Origin: Pseudomonadota bacterium
GTDB taxonomy: Bacteria > Myxococcota_A > UBA796 > SXON01
Assembly (NCBI GenBank): GCA_030685065.1
Contig: JAUXQH010000156.1
Coordinates: 1 to 56,842 of the forward strand
Reading direction: 5' to 3'
DNA: 56,842 nt
The position numbers and the translations under genes were made by a program. The notes under the pieces were generated by a model. The model worked only from the letters and a program-made list of their open reading frames with translations, was not told the DNA's origin and did no database searches. This document shows, in pieces, positions 32,224 to 41,718 of the stretch (its first letter is position 1; the number at the start of each line of letters is the position of its first letter).

Positions 32224-34941
32224 ATGCTCGACGAAGACACCCAAGCTCCCCTCCGCGCCGACGTGCGCCTGCTCGGCGAGATCCTCGGCGAGGTGCTGCG
32301 CGCCCGCGGGGAGCCCGGTCTGTACGAGGCCGTCGAGGAGGTGCGCGCCCTGTCGAAGGCCGCGCGGGCCCTCACCGCGGCCGGGAACGCCGACGAGCGC
32401 GCGAGCGTGGCCCTCGAAGCCCTGCTCGCGTCCCTGCCGCCGCGCCGCGCCAGCGAGGTCGCGCGCGCGTTCGCCCACTTCCTCGACCTCGCGAACGTGG
32501 CCGAGCAGCACCACCGGATCCGACGGCGCCGCGCGTGGCTCTCCCACGCGACCCCCTCCGACCACGCCCCCCCCCAGCGCGGCTCCCCGGAGGAGTCATT
32601 TGGGAGGCTGTTGTCCCAAGGCATCGCGCCGGAGCGGCTGTGGGAGACCGTCGATGCGCTCGCGATCGAGCTGGTGCTGACCGCCCATCCGACGCAATCG
32701 CAGCGGCGCACGCTCACGAAGAAGTACCAGGAGGTCGCCGCGCTCCTCGACGCGCGCGACCGCCTCGCGATGGTCCCCACCGAGCGCGCCGCCTGGCGCG
32801 CCGCCTTGACCCGCCTGGTGACCGCCGCGTGGGAAACCCCCGACGTACGCCGCACCCGGCCGACCCCCGAGGACGAAGCCCGCGCGGGGCTCGTCGTCAT
32901 CGAGCAGGTGCTCTGGGACGCGGTGCCGGCCACGCTCCGGAGCCTCGATCGCGCGCGCCGCGCGCACGGAGGCCCGCCCCTGCCGGACGCCGCCGCGCCG
33001 ATCCGCTTCGGATCCTGGATGGGAGGCGACCGTGACGGCAACCCGAACGTGACGCCGGAGAGCACGCGGCGGGTGATCCTGCTCGGGCGATGGATGGCGG
33101 CGGACCTGCTCTACCGCGAGGTCGACGCCCTCCGCGACGAGCTCTCGATCGGCGTCGCGACGCCCGAGCTGTGCGAGGCGGCGGGCGACGCGTGGGAGCC
33201 CTACCGCGCGCTCCTCAGGCCCCTCCGTGAGCGCCTCGCGGCCACCCGTGACTGGGCCGCGCGCGCGCTCGACGATCCGCTCACGCAGCGGGACCCGGAC
33301 GTGCTGCTCGACGTGGACGACGTCCTCGCGCCCCTCGCCCTCGCACGCCGCTCCCTGAAGGAGACGGGAGACGACGCGCTCGCGGACGGCCGGGTGCGTG
33401 ACCTGCTCTGGCGCGTCACGACGTTCGGGCTCGCGCTCGTGCGCCTGGACCTGCGGCAGGAGTCCGCCCGCCACACCGAGGCGCTCGACGCGATCACCCG
33501 CGCCGTGGGCCTCGGCGCCTACGCGACGTGGGACGAGGCCGCCCGCGTGGCCTTCCTCGGTCGCGAGCTCGCCGGCGCCCGCCCGCTCGTGCCCCCCAAC
33601 CTCTGGGACGACGCGTCGCTGCCCGCCCCGGTACGCGACGTGCTCGGCACCTTCGCCGTGGCCGCCCGCGAGCCCGACGGATCGCTCGGCGCCTACGTGA
33701 TCTCCATGGCCGGGGCACCGTCGGACGTGCTCGCCGTGGAGCTGCTCCAGCGGGAGGCGCGCTTGCGCTTCGCGACGGAGCGCTCGGGCCCGCCGATGCG
33801 CGTGGTGCCGCTGTTCGAGACCCTGCTCGATCTGGAGCGCGCCGGGGCCGTCGTCACCGAGCTGCTGGCCATCCCGTGGGTGCGCGACCACGTGGGGGGC
33901 CGCCACGAGGTGATGATCGGGTACTCCGACTCGGCGAAGGACGCGGGCCAGCTCGCGGCGGCGTGGGCCCTGTACCGCGCGCAGGAGGCCATCGTGGCGG
34001 CGAGCCGTGCCGCGGGCGTGAGGGTGACGTTGTTCCACGGGCGGGGCGGCACCGTGGGCCGCGGAGGCGGGCCCACCCATGCGGCGATCCGCGCGCAGCC
34101 GCCCGGGTCGGTGGACGGCGCGATCCGCGTCACCGAGCAGGGCGAGGTGATCCAGGCCCGCTTCGGCTTGTGTGGCATCGCCGTGCGGACGCTCGAGGTC
34201 TACACAACCGCCGTGCTCGAGGCGACCCTCGCGCCGCCCGCGCCCCCGTCCCCCGCGTGGCGGGCCACGATGGACCGCCTCGCCGCCACCTCCACGGCGG
34301 CCTACCGCTCGGTGGTCCGGGGTGACCCGGCGTTCGTCCCCTACTTCCGGGCCTGCACGCCCGTCGACGAGCTCACGCGCCTCAACATCGGGAGCCGGCC
34401 GGCGCGGCGGGGGGGCGGGGGCGGCGGGGTGGAGACGCTCCGCGCGATCCCCTGGCAGTTCGCCTGGACCCAGGTGCGGCTGATGCTCCCGGCGTGGCTC
34501 GGGGTCGGGGAGGCGCTCCGGGCCGAGTTCCTCGCGGGCGGGGAGGCCGGCCTGCGCGAGATGCTCGACGCGTGGCCGTTCTTCGCCACGGCGCTCGACC
34601 TGGTCGAGATGGTGCTGGCCAAGGCCCTCCCCGACGTGCACGCCCGCTACGAGGCGCTCCTGGTGCCGCCGGAGCTGTGGCCGCTCGGGCGGGACCTCCG
34701 CGGCCGCTTCGCGCAGACGCGGGACCTCCTCCTCGATCTGCGCGGCCGCGTCGCGCTTCTCGCGGAGGACCCCGTGCTGAGGCGCTCGATCGCCGTGCGC
34801 AACCCCTACGTCGACCCGCTCAACATCCTGCAGGCCGACCTCCTCCGGCGCACGCGCGCGGGGGGGAAGGACCCCCACCTCGACGCCGCGCTGCTCACGA
34901 CGCTGACCGGGATCGCGGCGGGGATGCGGAACACGGGGTGA
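32224..34941 (+). CDS. ppc: Phosphoenolpyruvate carboxylase
   Basis: 905 residues, full family length. It carboxylates PEP with bicarbonate to give oxaloacetate, replenishing the TCA cycle. Signature segments are intact: LTAHPTQ with catalytic H155, GSWMGGDRDGNPNVT at 263-277, the MIGYSDSAKDAG block, FHGRGGTVGRGGGPTH with the glycine-rich mobile loop, and SRPARRGG. The C-terminus ends MRNTG, against the usual QNTG, a conservative change at a position that contacts the active site in known structures. GGAAG lies five bases before the ATG and a palindrome lies further upstream. It is a stand-alone gene, divergent from the metalloprotease-like lipoprotein. Confidence 0.95.
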   Translation: MLDEDTQAPLRADVRLLGEILGEVLRARGEPGLYEAVEEVRALSKAARALTAAGNADERASVALEALLASLPPRRASEVARAFAHFLDLANVAEQHHRIRRRRAWLSHATPSDHAPPQRGSPEESFGRLLSQGIAPERLWETVDALAIELVLTAHPTQSQRRTLTKKYQEVAALLDARDRLAMVPTERAAWRAALTRLVTAAWETPDVRRTRPTPEDEARAGLVVIEQVLWDAVPATLRSLDRARRAHGGPPLPDAAAPIRFGSWMGGDRDGNPNVTPESTRRVILLGRWMAADLLYREVDALRDELSIGVATPELCEAAGDAWEPYRALLRPLRERLAATRDWAARALDDPLTQRDPDVLLDVDDVLAPLALARRSLKETGDDALADGRVRDLLWRVTTFGLALVRLDLRQESARHTEALDAITRAVGLGAYATWDEAARVAFLGRELAGARPLVPPNLWDDASLPAPVRDVLGTFAVAAREPDGSLGAYVISMAGAPSDVLAVELLQREARLRFATERSGPPMRVVPLFETLLDLERAGAVVTELLAIPWVRDHVGGRHEVMIGYSDSAKDAGQLAAAWALYRAQEAIVAASRAAGVRVTLFHGRGGTVGRGGGPTHAAIRAQPPGSVDGAIRVTEQGEVIQARFGLCGIAVRTLEVYTTAVLEATLAPPAPPSPAWRATMDRLAATSTAAYRSVVRGDPAFVPYFRACTPVDELTRLNIGSRPARRGGGGGGVETLRAIPWQFAWTQVRLMLPAWLGVGEALRAEFLAGGEAGLREMLDAWPFFATALDLVEMVLAKALPDVHARYEALLVPPELWPLGRDLRGRFAQTRDLLLDLRGRVALLAEDPVLRRSIAVRNPYVDPLNILQADLLRRTRAGGKDPHLDAALLTTLTGIAAGMRNTG

Positions 34942-34985
34942 AGCGAGCGCGTGTGGCGCCCGGAATCGGCGGAACGGCGCCAGGC

Positions 34986-35414
34986 CTACCGCCCGAGGAG
35001 CATCTCGCAGACCGTGTCGCAGTCCTTCGCGTCGATCGCCGCGGTGAACGCGTCCCCCTCTTCGCACTCCTCCGTGTATGCGTCACGCTCTTCGGGCGTC
35101 TCGAGCGCGGCAAACCGCGCCCGCGTCAACCGCGTGCAGGATGCGGCGGCGTCCGGGCCGCTCCGGCAGTCGTGCGTCATGCCCGACTCGATGCGCTCTT
35201 CGTACCCGCATTCATCCGGATCGAACCCGTCCTCCGCACACTCCATGTAGGCATCGACGTTCTCGACGCAGTCCGCGACGACTTCCCCCTCGCACAGCGT
35301 GCCTTCGGGGGTGGCGCACGCGGTCATGAACTGGCCGAAGTCGGCGCACCGCGCCTCACACGCCGCGGGGGCACAGCCTGCGAGGAGAGGGAGAAGAAGC
35401 AGGGTGAGGAGCAT
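34986..35414 (-). CDS. Small Cys-rich lipoprotein
   Basis: 142 residues. A signal of 13 residues ends LLAGC, with Cys14 as lipidation site. The mature part has about ten Cys in evenly spaced pairs (CEARC, CATPEGTLC, CVENVDAYMEC, CTRL, CEEGD) and is strongly acidic, a pattern of repeated helical hairpins held by disulfides as in many uncharacterised myxobacterial lipoproteins. It ends 44 bases from the ppc stop (convergent). Function unknown. Confidence 0.7.
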   Translation of the reverse strand: MLLTLLLLPLLAGCAPAACEARCADFGQFMTACATPEGTLCEGEVVADCVENVDAYMECAEDGFDPDECGYEERIESGMTHDCRSGPDAAASCTRLTRARFAALETPEERDAYTEECEEGDAFTAAIDAKDCDTVCEMLLGR

Positions 35415-35477
35415 CCGCGCATGCTACCGCATCGGCGGACGGGTTCAAACGGGTCGAGCGCTGCTCGTCCTCCGCCT

Positions 35478-35768
35478 CTACTCGTCCTCCGCGAGTGGCC
35501 CCTCTTCCTGTCCTTTTTCATGGTCCCGTTCGGCCTTCTTCCGCGTGGCCTCCGGGGCCTCGCCGCGCTCCGGCGGCGGCAGATCGATCCCCGCGCGGCG
35601 GGCCTTCGACAGCCCGATGGCGATCGCCTGCTTCCGCGACTTCACGTCGGGATCGCCCGCCTCCAGCTTCTCCATCTCCTCGCGAACGAATTCGCCCGCC
35701 TGGGTCGACGGCGCCTTTCCTTCGTCGCGGTCCTTCCTCGCGCGTTCGAGGGTGTCCTTCTTCGGCAT
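35478..35768 (-). CDS. DUF6496-like small basic protein
   Basis: 96 residues, highly charged and Lys/Arg-rich at the ends. The conserved core, SRKQAIAIGLSKARRAG (about 44-60), with STQAGEFVREE before it matches the small DUF6496-type proteins, often described as plasma-membrane or stress-linked but not characterised. No signal or membrane segment; a nucleic-acid-associated role is possible given the charge. ATG 35768 is preceded by AGAGGAG at about seven bases. It is divergent from the XPB-like helicase gene. Confidence 0.75.
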   Translation of the reverse strand: MPKKDTLERARKDRDEGKAPSTQAGEFVREEMEKLEAGDPDVKSRKQAIAIGLSKARRAGIDLPPPERGEAPEATRKKAERDHEKGQEEGPLAEDE

Positions 35769-35886
35769 CGGGGCTCCTCTGGGTTTCCCGAGAGTGTGCG
35801 CGCGGGACGGGGCGACGGTGTAAACGTTCGACGCCTCCCTGGGATCCCTTGTCCCATTCCCCCCCGGCGACTACCCTCGGCTCCCG

Positions 35887-37302
35887 ATGTCCGACGCCCC
35901 TCCCGAGGCCTCTCCAGAGGCCGCTCCCGAAGCCTCTCCGGAGGCCGACGCCTGGTCCGTGCGCTTCGACGGAGGCACCCTCGTGCTCGATGGGGCGCCG
36001 CCCCATGCGCTGCCCGAGGGCTTTACGTGGGATGGCCGCATCCGCCGCGCCCGGGCGCCCGCCATTCGCTACGGCGGCCTCATCGAGAGCCGGCGCGGAC
36101 AGCCCCTCGAGGACCGCGCCCGGGCCTACGAGAAGCTCGACATCAAGCACCTCGGCACGCGCGTGGCCCGCCCCTACCAGGAAGAGGCCGTGGCGGCGTG
36201 GAAGGCCGCCCGATGGCGTGGCATCGTCGTGCTGCCGACCGGCGCGGGCAAGAGCTACGTCGCCGAGCGGGTGATCGCCGAGGCGCGGCGCTCCACGCTG
36301 GTCGTCGTGCCGACGTTGGATCTGCTCTCCCAATGGTACGGTGGGCTGCGCGCCGCGTTTGGATGTGACATCGGTTTGCTCGGCGGCGGCAGCCATGACA
36401 TCCGTCCGATCACGGTCACCACCTACGACAGCGCCGCGCTCTACATGGAGAGGTATGGCAACCGCTTCGGGCTGCTCGTGTTCGACGAGGTGCACCACCT
36501 CCCCGCGCCCATGTACGCGCGCGCCGCCGAGAATTCGATCGCGCCGCTCCGCTTGGGCCTGACCGCCACGTTGGAGCGCACCGACGGCTCCCACGAGTGG
36601 CTCGACACCCTGGTCGGCCCGGTGTGCTTCCGCCGGGAGATCACCGATCTCGCCGGGGAATTCCTCGCCGAGTATTACACCGAGGTCATCGCGGTCAGCC
36701 TCTCCCCCGAGGAGCAGGCCCAATACGACATGTTGCGCGCCCGCTACCGCGCGTTCGTGGACAGTCACAGCATCCGCATGGGCTCTCCGGATGGTCTGCG
36801 GCAATTCCTGATGCTCTCCGCGCGCAGCAAGGAGGGCCGCGCGGCCTTCCGCGCCATGCTCGACAGCAAGCGGATCGCGCACGGCACGGAGCGCAAGCTG
36901 GAGCTGGTCGAGTCGATCATCGCGGACGAGTGGGGGCGGCGCACCCTCATCTTCACGAACGACAACGACACGGCGTGGCGCATCTCGCGCCGGCTCCTCG
37001 CCCCCTGCATCACGCACCACACCGACACGAAGGAGCGCCGCGCCTGGCTCGACGCGTTCGCGGCCGGGGAGATCACCGTGCTCGTCGCCTCGCGGGTGCT
37101 CAACGAGGGCGTGGACATGCCCGCGGCGGAGGTGGCCATCGTCGTGAGCGGTACGGGCACGGTGCGCGAGTCGGTGCAGCGGTTGGGGCGCATCTTGCGG
37201 CCGGGGAAGGACAAGCAGGCCGTGCTGTACGAGCTGGTGACCGAGGGCACCATCGAGACACGCACGTCCGAGCGCCGGAGGGAGCACGATGCTTACCGGT
37301 GA
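35887..37302 (+). CDS. XPB-type SF2 DNA helicase
   Basis: 471 residues. After a Pro/Glu/Ala-rich repeat (5-21) and a damage-recognition-like N-terminal domain (about 22-95) come the helicase motifs. These are RPYQEEAV (95-102), Walker A VLPTGAGKS (115-123), DEVHH at 200-204, LGLTATLERTDG (223-234) containing the XPB ERTDG (RED-like) motif, and in the second RecA domain NEGVDMP and SVQRLGRILRPG (motif VI). XPB unwinds DNA in archaeal and eukaryotic nucleotide excision repair; bacterial copies occur in a few phyla. The next gene overlaps by 14 bases and encodes Bax1, the known XPB nuclease partner in archaea, so a joint DNA-repair complex is likely. Confidence 0.88.
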   Translation: MSDAPPEASPEAAPEASPEADAWSVRFDGGTLVLDGAPPHALPEGFTWDGRIRRARAPAIRYGGLIESRRGQPLEDRARAYEKLDIKHLGTRVARPYQEEAVAAWKAARWRGIVVLPTGAGKSYVAERVIAEARRSTLVVVPTLDLLSQWYGGLRAAFGCDIGLLGGGSHDIRPITVTTYDSAALYMERYGNRFGLLVFDEVHHLPAPMYARAAENSIAPLRLGLTATLERTDGSHEWLDTLVGPVCFRREITDLAGEFLAEYYTEVIAVSLSPEEQAQYDMLRARYRAFVDSHSIRMGSPDGLRQFLMLSARSKEGRAAFRAMLDSKRIAHGTERKLELVESIIADEWGRRTLIFTNDNDTAWRISRRLLAPCITHHTDTKERRAWLDAFAAGEITVLVASRVLNEGVDMPAAEVAIVVSGTGTVRESVQRLGRILRPGKDKQAVLYELVTEGTIETRTSERRREHDAYR

Positions 37303-38485
37303 CCTCATCCGCGTCAAAGCCCAGAAGGGCGAGCTCACGCCGTCGTTCCTCGATCCATCGTCGGACAAGTACGTCGAGCGCGCCGAGGAGCTCCTGGCGC
37401 TCTTCCGCGAGGGCGTCGGGCGCCGCCGCGTCGACCTCGACGAGCAGATCGACACGCTCGTGGGTGACGGCACCGACCACAAGCTGGTGAAGGGCCTCGT
37501 GAAGGTGCTGACGGACAAGTCGGAGTTCGACGTGTCCGCGCCCATCCCGCCGTCCGAGATCCGCTCGAAGGTGTTCCGCCTCGCGACGGTCCGCGGGCCC
37601 TTGTCTCCCGTCGCGGTCGAGGGCGGCCGCCCCACCGCCGCCCAGATCTACGCGGAGGTGGCGGCGGAGCTCGGCGTGGATCCCGCGGTGCTCCAGGGCG
37701 CTCTGTACGCCGATCACGCCGATCAACAGGTGCTGGTCACGGTCGACGTGCCGAGCGCGCGCTGGCTGCTCGATCGGTACAACGTCGCCCTCGTGCAGTC
37801 CGTGCTGCTCAAGGCCTCCGAGCTGCGGGTGCGCCTCATCAGCCCCGAGCCCGCCCGCGCGCGCCAGCTCCTCCGCGCGGTCAAGTTCCACCAGCTCATC
37901 TGCGACGTGCGCGTGCTGCCGGACGGCTACGAGATCGTGCTCGACGGGCCCGCCTCCCTCTTCTCCCAGACCACGCGCTACGGCATGGCGTTGGCCCGGT
38001 TCTTCCCGGCGCTGTTGCTCCAACCGGGCGGGTGGGAGGCCACGGCCAAGGTCGACTGGCGCGGCAAGAAGGTGATGAAGCTCACCCCCGCGATGGGCCT
38101 GCGCTCCCACTACCGCGACACCGGCGCGTACGAGACGCGCGAATCGCTCTGGTTCGAAGAGCGTTTCCTGGCCCTCGACAGCGGATGGGCCCTCGACCGC
38201 GAGGTTCACCCCCTGCACCAGGGCGGCGAGGGCGTGGTGGTGCCCGACTTCCGGTTCACCAAGGGCGGAAAGGTCGCGTGGCTGGAGATCCTGGGCTTCT
38301 GGCGCAAGGGCTCGATCGAGCGGCGCCTGATGCTCCTGAAGCGGCATGGCCCCACCAACCTCGTCGTCGCGGTGAGCAAGAAGCTCGCGGGGGAGGCGGG
38401 GGAGCTGCCCGACGCCGTGGTGCCGTTCGCGGAGGTGATCCCGGCGAAGGAAGTGCTGAAGCGGGTAGAGGCGATCGCGCGGTGA
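37289..38485 (+). CDS. Bax1-like (DUF790) nuclease partner of XPB
   Basis: 398 residues, starting at ATG 37289 inside the helicase gene. It matches the DUF790 family throughout: MLTGDLIRVKAQKGELTPSF at the start, DHKLVKGLVKVL near residue 60, and GPASLFSQTTRYGMALARFFPAL in the middle. Near residue 315 VVPDFRF followed by KVAWLEILGFW supplies the Asp and Glu of a nuclease-like core. In archaea Bax1 binds XPB and cuts the DNA bubble that XPB opens. Complete length and gene overlap argue for a working pair. The SDR gene follows immediately and may be co-transcribed. Confidence 0.88.
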   Translation: MLTGDLIRVKAQKGELTPSFLDPSSDKYVERAEELLALFREGVGRRRVDLDEQIDTLVGDGTDHKLVKGLVKVLTDKSEFDVSAPIPPSEIRSKVFRLATVRGPLSPVAVEGGRPTAAQIYAEVAAELGVDPAVLQGALYADHADQQVLVTVDVPSARWLLDRYNVALVQSVLLKASELRVRLISPEPARARQLLRAVKFHQLICDVRVLPDGYEIVLDGPASLFSQTTRYGMALARFFPALLLQPGGWEATAKVDWRGKKVMKLTPAMGLRSHYRDTGAYETRESLWFEERFLALDSGWALDREVHPLHQGGEGVVVPDFRFTKGGKVAWLEILGFWRKGSIERRLMLLKRHGPTNLVVAVSKKLAGEAGELPDAVVPFAEVIPAKEVLKRVEAIAR

Positions 38486-38487
38486 CG

Positions 38488-39255
38488 ATGGACCCCTGGC
38501 GACTCGACGGGCGCGTGGCCCTGGTCACGGGCGCCTCGCGCGGCATCGGCGCGGCCACGGCGCTGGCCCTCGCCGAGCGCGGCGCCGCCGTGATCCTCGT
38601 GGCCCGCGGCGCCGAGGAATTGGATACGCAGGTCGCCGCCATCGGGGCAATCGGCGCGAGCGCACGGGGGATCGTCGCGGACGTGAGCATGCCCGAGGGG
38701 CGCGCGTTGGTGTTGGATCGGGTGCGATCGGAGGGTGACAGGCTCGACATCCTGGTCAACAACGTCGGGATCAACCTCCGCCGGCCGACGTTGGACGCCA
38801 CGCCGGAGGATTGGGACACTCTGGTGCGGACGAATGTCACCTCGGCTTGGGAGCTCACGCGTGGGTGTCACGCCTGGCTCGCGGCGTCCCCGTGCGCGAG
38901 CGTGGTGAACATGGGCTCGGTGGCATCGACGCGCTCGGTCCGCACGAGCACCGCTATCTACGCGATGAGCAAGGGCGCGTTGGACGGCATGACCCGCTTC
39001 TTCGCCACCGAGTGGGGCCCCCTGGGAATTCGTGTCAACGGCGTGGCCCCCTGGTACGTGCGCACGCCGCTCGCGGCCGCGGTCCTCGATGATCCGGTGA
39101 AGGCCGCGTCCATCCTTGCCCGCACGCCGCTCGGCCGCCTCGGTGAGCCGGAGGACGTTGCCCGCGCGGTGGTCTTCCTCGCGCTCCCGGCGTCGGGCTG
39201 GATCACCGGGGTGATCCTTCCGGTGGATGGGGGGTTTCTGGCGTTGGGGTCGTGA
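38488..39255 (+). CDS. Short-chain dehydrogenase/reductase (tropinone-reductase-like)
   Basis: 255 residues. Rossmann motif TGASRGIG at 14-21, NNVG at 91-94, catalytic Ser144, Tyr158 and Lys162 (YAMSK), and the PVDGGFLALG C-terminal signature: a complete classical SDR. LVAR at residues 37-40 after beta 2 suggests NADP(H) preference. GTG at 38482 is in frame (VTMDPW) and would overlap the Bax1 stop as GTGA; I prefer ATG 38488, but both are possible. The substrate is unknown, and linkage to the XPB-Bax1 pair is probably only transcriptional. Confidence 0.88.
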   Translation: MDPWRLDGRVALVTGASRGIGAATALALAERGAAVILVARGAEELDTQVAAIGAIGASARGIVADVSMPEGRALVLDRVRSEGDRLDILVNNVGINLRRPTLDATPEDWDTLVRTNVTSAWELTRGCHAWLAASPCASVVNMGSVASTRSVRTSTAIYAMSKGALDGMTRFFATEWGPLGIRVNGVAPWYVRTPLAAAVLDDPVKAASILARTPLGRLGEPEDVARAVVFLALPASGWITGVILPVDGGFLALGS

Positions 39256-39391
39256 AGGTTCGGCGGTGGGGCGCGGCGCGCTCTCCGCCCGGTGATACCG
39301 CGGATGGCCTCGACCTCGACAACAAGGAGGCGTTCCCCGATTTCTGTCAGGCGATGGGCGCCGAGGGCCTCACGCGCCGCCACGCCGCCAG

Positions 39392-39473
39392 GTGATAAGT
39401 CGTAAGGTCAGACCCCACGCATGGATTCACGGCGTTTGCCTGTTCCAAGTGATAAGTCGTAAGGTCAGACCCC
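39392..39473. repeat. 25-bp direct repeat pair (REP-like), second copy overlaps a gene end
   Basis: Two identical copies of GTGATAAGTCG followed by TAAGGTCAGACCCC lie at 39392-39416 and 39449-39473, 57 bases apart. The second copy reaches into the coding region that ends at 39465. On the minus strand its GGGGTCTGA provides the final Val codon and the TGA stop of the molybdenum enzyme subunit. Sequences containing GGTCAGACCCC are common as dispersed REP-like or transposon-end repeats in many bacteria (recalled, not checked here). Confidence 0.75.
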
Positions 39474-41648
39474 CCCCTCCAGGGCGCCCAGGACGCGCTC
39501 GGGCGTCATCGGGAGGTTGTCGAGCACCGCGCCGGCCGCGATCTCGATCGCCTGCGCCACCGCCGCCGCCGGGCCGTCCATCGGGATCTCCCCGATGCCC
39601 TTGGCCCCGAACGGACCGCCCGCGAACGGGATCTCGATCAGGAGCGTCACCATCTCCGGCGCGTCGGCCGCCGTGGGGATGATGTAGTTCGTGAGCCGAT
39701 CGTTCCGCATGCAGCCGCGCGCGTCGAGCACCACTTCTTCCGAGGTGGCCCAGCCAAGCGCCTGGAGCGCGCCGCCCTCGAGCTGGCCGGCCGCGAGCAC
39801 GGGGTTGATCGCCCGGCCGACATCGGTGGCCGAGATGAAGCGGCGGTAGAGGACCTCGCCGGTGTCACGATCGACGTCGAGGTCCACGATCGCGCACGAC
39901 CACCCGTAGGTGGGGTAGGCGTCACCCTGGTAGGTGTCGGGGTCCCATTGGACCGAGCCATCGTCGAGGTACTGGTGCTCGACGCGCAGCGCCGCTTGCG
40001 ACGGGCGCGCGGCCAGGAGCACCGCGAAGTCGGCCGTGTCGAGGTTGGTCTCGGCCTGGAGCGCGGCGCGGAGCTTCTTCGCGGCGATCTGGGTCACGCC
40101 GCCGACCACCATCGTGGTGCGCGACGCGACGGTGGGGCCGGAGTCGGGCACGAGCGCCGTGTCGTGCGGGGCCATGTCCACGTCGTGAACCGACATCCCC
40201 AGCTCGGCCGCGACGATCTGGGGAAAGATGGTCTCGGTGCCTTGGCCGATGTCGGTCGACGCGGTGAGGATGCGGACCCGATTCCCACGTAGCTCCAACG
40301 CCACCTTTCCCTTGATGTTGGCCTCGCCGTTTCCGGTGAAGCCGCAGCCGTGGAACACCATCGCGAGACCGCGACCGCGCGCGTGGTTCGTACCGGCGCC
40401 CGGGTGGCGCGTGATGGGCGGGAGCGGCGCTTCGGCCGCTTCGAGCGCGGCGTCCAGCACGGCGAACGCGCCCGTGTCGGTCAGCCGGCCGCCGGACGCG
40501 GTGGTGTCGCCGTCACGGAACAGGTTCGAGCGCCGAAGCGCGAGCGCGTCGATACCCAACGAGCGCGCGATACGATCCATGTGGCGCTCGACGGCCCACA
40601 TGGCCTGGGGGGCGCCGAAGCCACGGAAGGCGCCGTTCGGCGGGGTGTGGGTGGCGACGGCCACCCCGGAGAGGTGGATGTTGTCGCACCGGTAGGGCCC
40701 CGTGAGGTGCAAGATGCCCCGCGACAGGACGACCGGCGTCAGGGTGTTGTAGGCGCCGCCGTCGAAGATCGTGGACGCCGTCCACTCGAGGAGGAGGCCC
40801 TCCGGACTGACCACCGATCGGATGCGGAACAGCGCGGGGTGGCGCTTGGTGGTGGCGCGCAGGTCCTCGTCACGACGGTAGACGAGCTTGACCGGCTTGC
40901 CGGTCTTGAGCGCGAGGAGCGTCGCGTGTGCCGCGACCATCGAGGGGTACTCTTCCTTGCCGCCGAACCCGCCGCCGGTGGCCGCCTGCGCGGCGTTCAC
41001 CCGGTCGTGCCCGAGCAGCGCCTTGAGCGCCTTGTGGATGTAGTAGGGGCACTGCATCGACCCGATGACGGTGATGCCGCCGTCGTCACGCGGAACCGCG
41101 ATCATGCCCTGGGGCTCGATGTAGAGCTGCTCCTGGAGGCCCACCCGGTACGTGCCCTCGTGCACGATCCCCGCGATCGTGCCCGCGGCGGCGCCCTTGT
41201 CGATCGCGATGCGCTTGTACACGTTGTCGGCGCCGTAGATGGCGACCGCGTGCCCCTCCGCTGCCTCGAGATCGAGGTTGAAGGGGAGGTCCTCGTAGGT
41301 GACGATGACGTGCTTCACCGCTTCGAGCGCGCGGTCCCGCGTGGGGGCCGCGACGAGCGCGATGGGCTCGGTCACGTGGCGGACGAGGCCGTCGGCGAGG
41401 GCCGGCTGGTCGTCCGTGATGAGCGCGACCACGTTGCGGCCGGGGATGTCCGCGGCCGTGACGAGCGTGATGCCGTCCCAGTCGTAGGCGGGGTCGAGCG
41501 TGATGGCGAGGATCCTTGCGTGCGCACGCTCGGACCGCACCGTAGCGCCATACAAGCAGCCGTCGGGGCGGATGTCGTCGACATACAGCGCCTGGCCTGT
41601 CACCTTTGCGGGCCCATCTACGCGGGGAAGGCCGATTCCGATTGTCAT
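39465..41648 (-). CDS. Xanthine-dehydrogenase-type molybdopterin-binding subunit
   Basis: 727 residues from ATG 41648. Family motifs: VTGQALYVDDI near residue 17, ATGGGFGGKEE (Mo-site glycine loop), PPNGAFRGFGAPQ, STDIGQGTET, and PFGAKGIGEIP with catalytic Glu687. It is a molybdenum hydroxylase large subunit of the XdhA type, oxidising a purine or aldehyde-like substrate. The FAD and 2Fe-2S subunits that complete the enzyme are not adjacent: an SDR gene lies downstream and a lipoprotein gene is divergent. The C-terminus ends ALEGGV, with the stop inside a direct repeat, so the original end may have been replaced. Activity would need partners encoded elsewhere. Confidence 0.88.
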   Translation of the reverse strand: MTIGIGLPRVDGPAKVTGQALYVDDIRPDGCLYGATVRSERAHARILAITLDPAYDWDGITLVTAADIPGRNVVALITDDQPALADGLVRHVTEPIALVAAPTRDRALEAVKHVIVTYEDLPFNLDLEAAEGHAVAIYGADNVYKRIAIDKGAAAGTIAGIVHEGTYRVGLQEQLYIEPQGMIAVPRDDGGITVIGSMQCPYYIHKALKALLGHDRVNAAQAATGGGFGGKEEYPSMVAAHATLLALKTGKPVKLVYRRDEDLRATTKRHPALFRIRSVVSPEGLLLEWTASTIFDGGAYNTLTPVVLSRGILHLTGPYRCDNIHLSGVAVATHTPPNGAFRGFGAPQAMWAVERHMDRIARSLGIDALALRRSNLFRDGDTTASGGRLTDTGAFAVLDAALEAAEAPLPPITRHPGAGTNHARGRGLAMVFHGCGFTGNGEANIKGKVALELRGNRVRILTASTDIGQGTETIFPQIVAAELGMSVHDVDMAPHDTALVPDSGPTVASRTTMVVGGVTQIAAKKLRAALQAETNLDTADFAVLLAARPSQAALRVEHQYLDDGSVQWDPDTYQGDAYPTYGWSCAIVDLDVDRDTGEVLYRRFISATDVGRAINPVLAAGQLEGGALQALGWATSEEVVLDARGCMRNDRLTNYIIPTAADAPEMVTLLIEIPFAGGPFGAKGIGEIPMDGPAAAVAQAIEIAAGAVLDNLPMTPERVLGALEGGV

Positions 41649-41718
41649 GGGGCGGGAGTCTAACCGAAGGGGCCCCGCGAACAAACGCGGCTACACTGCA
41701 GCTTCACTCGGGCGGCCG

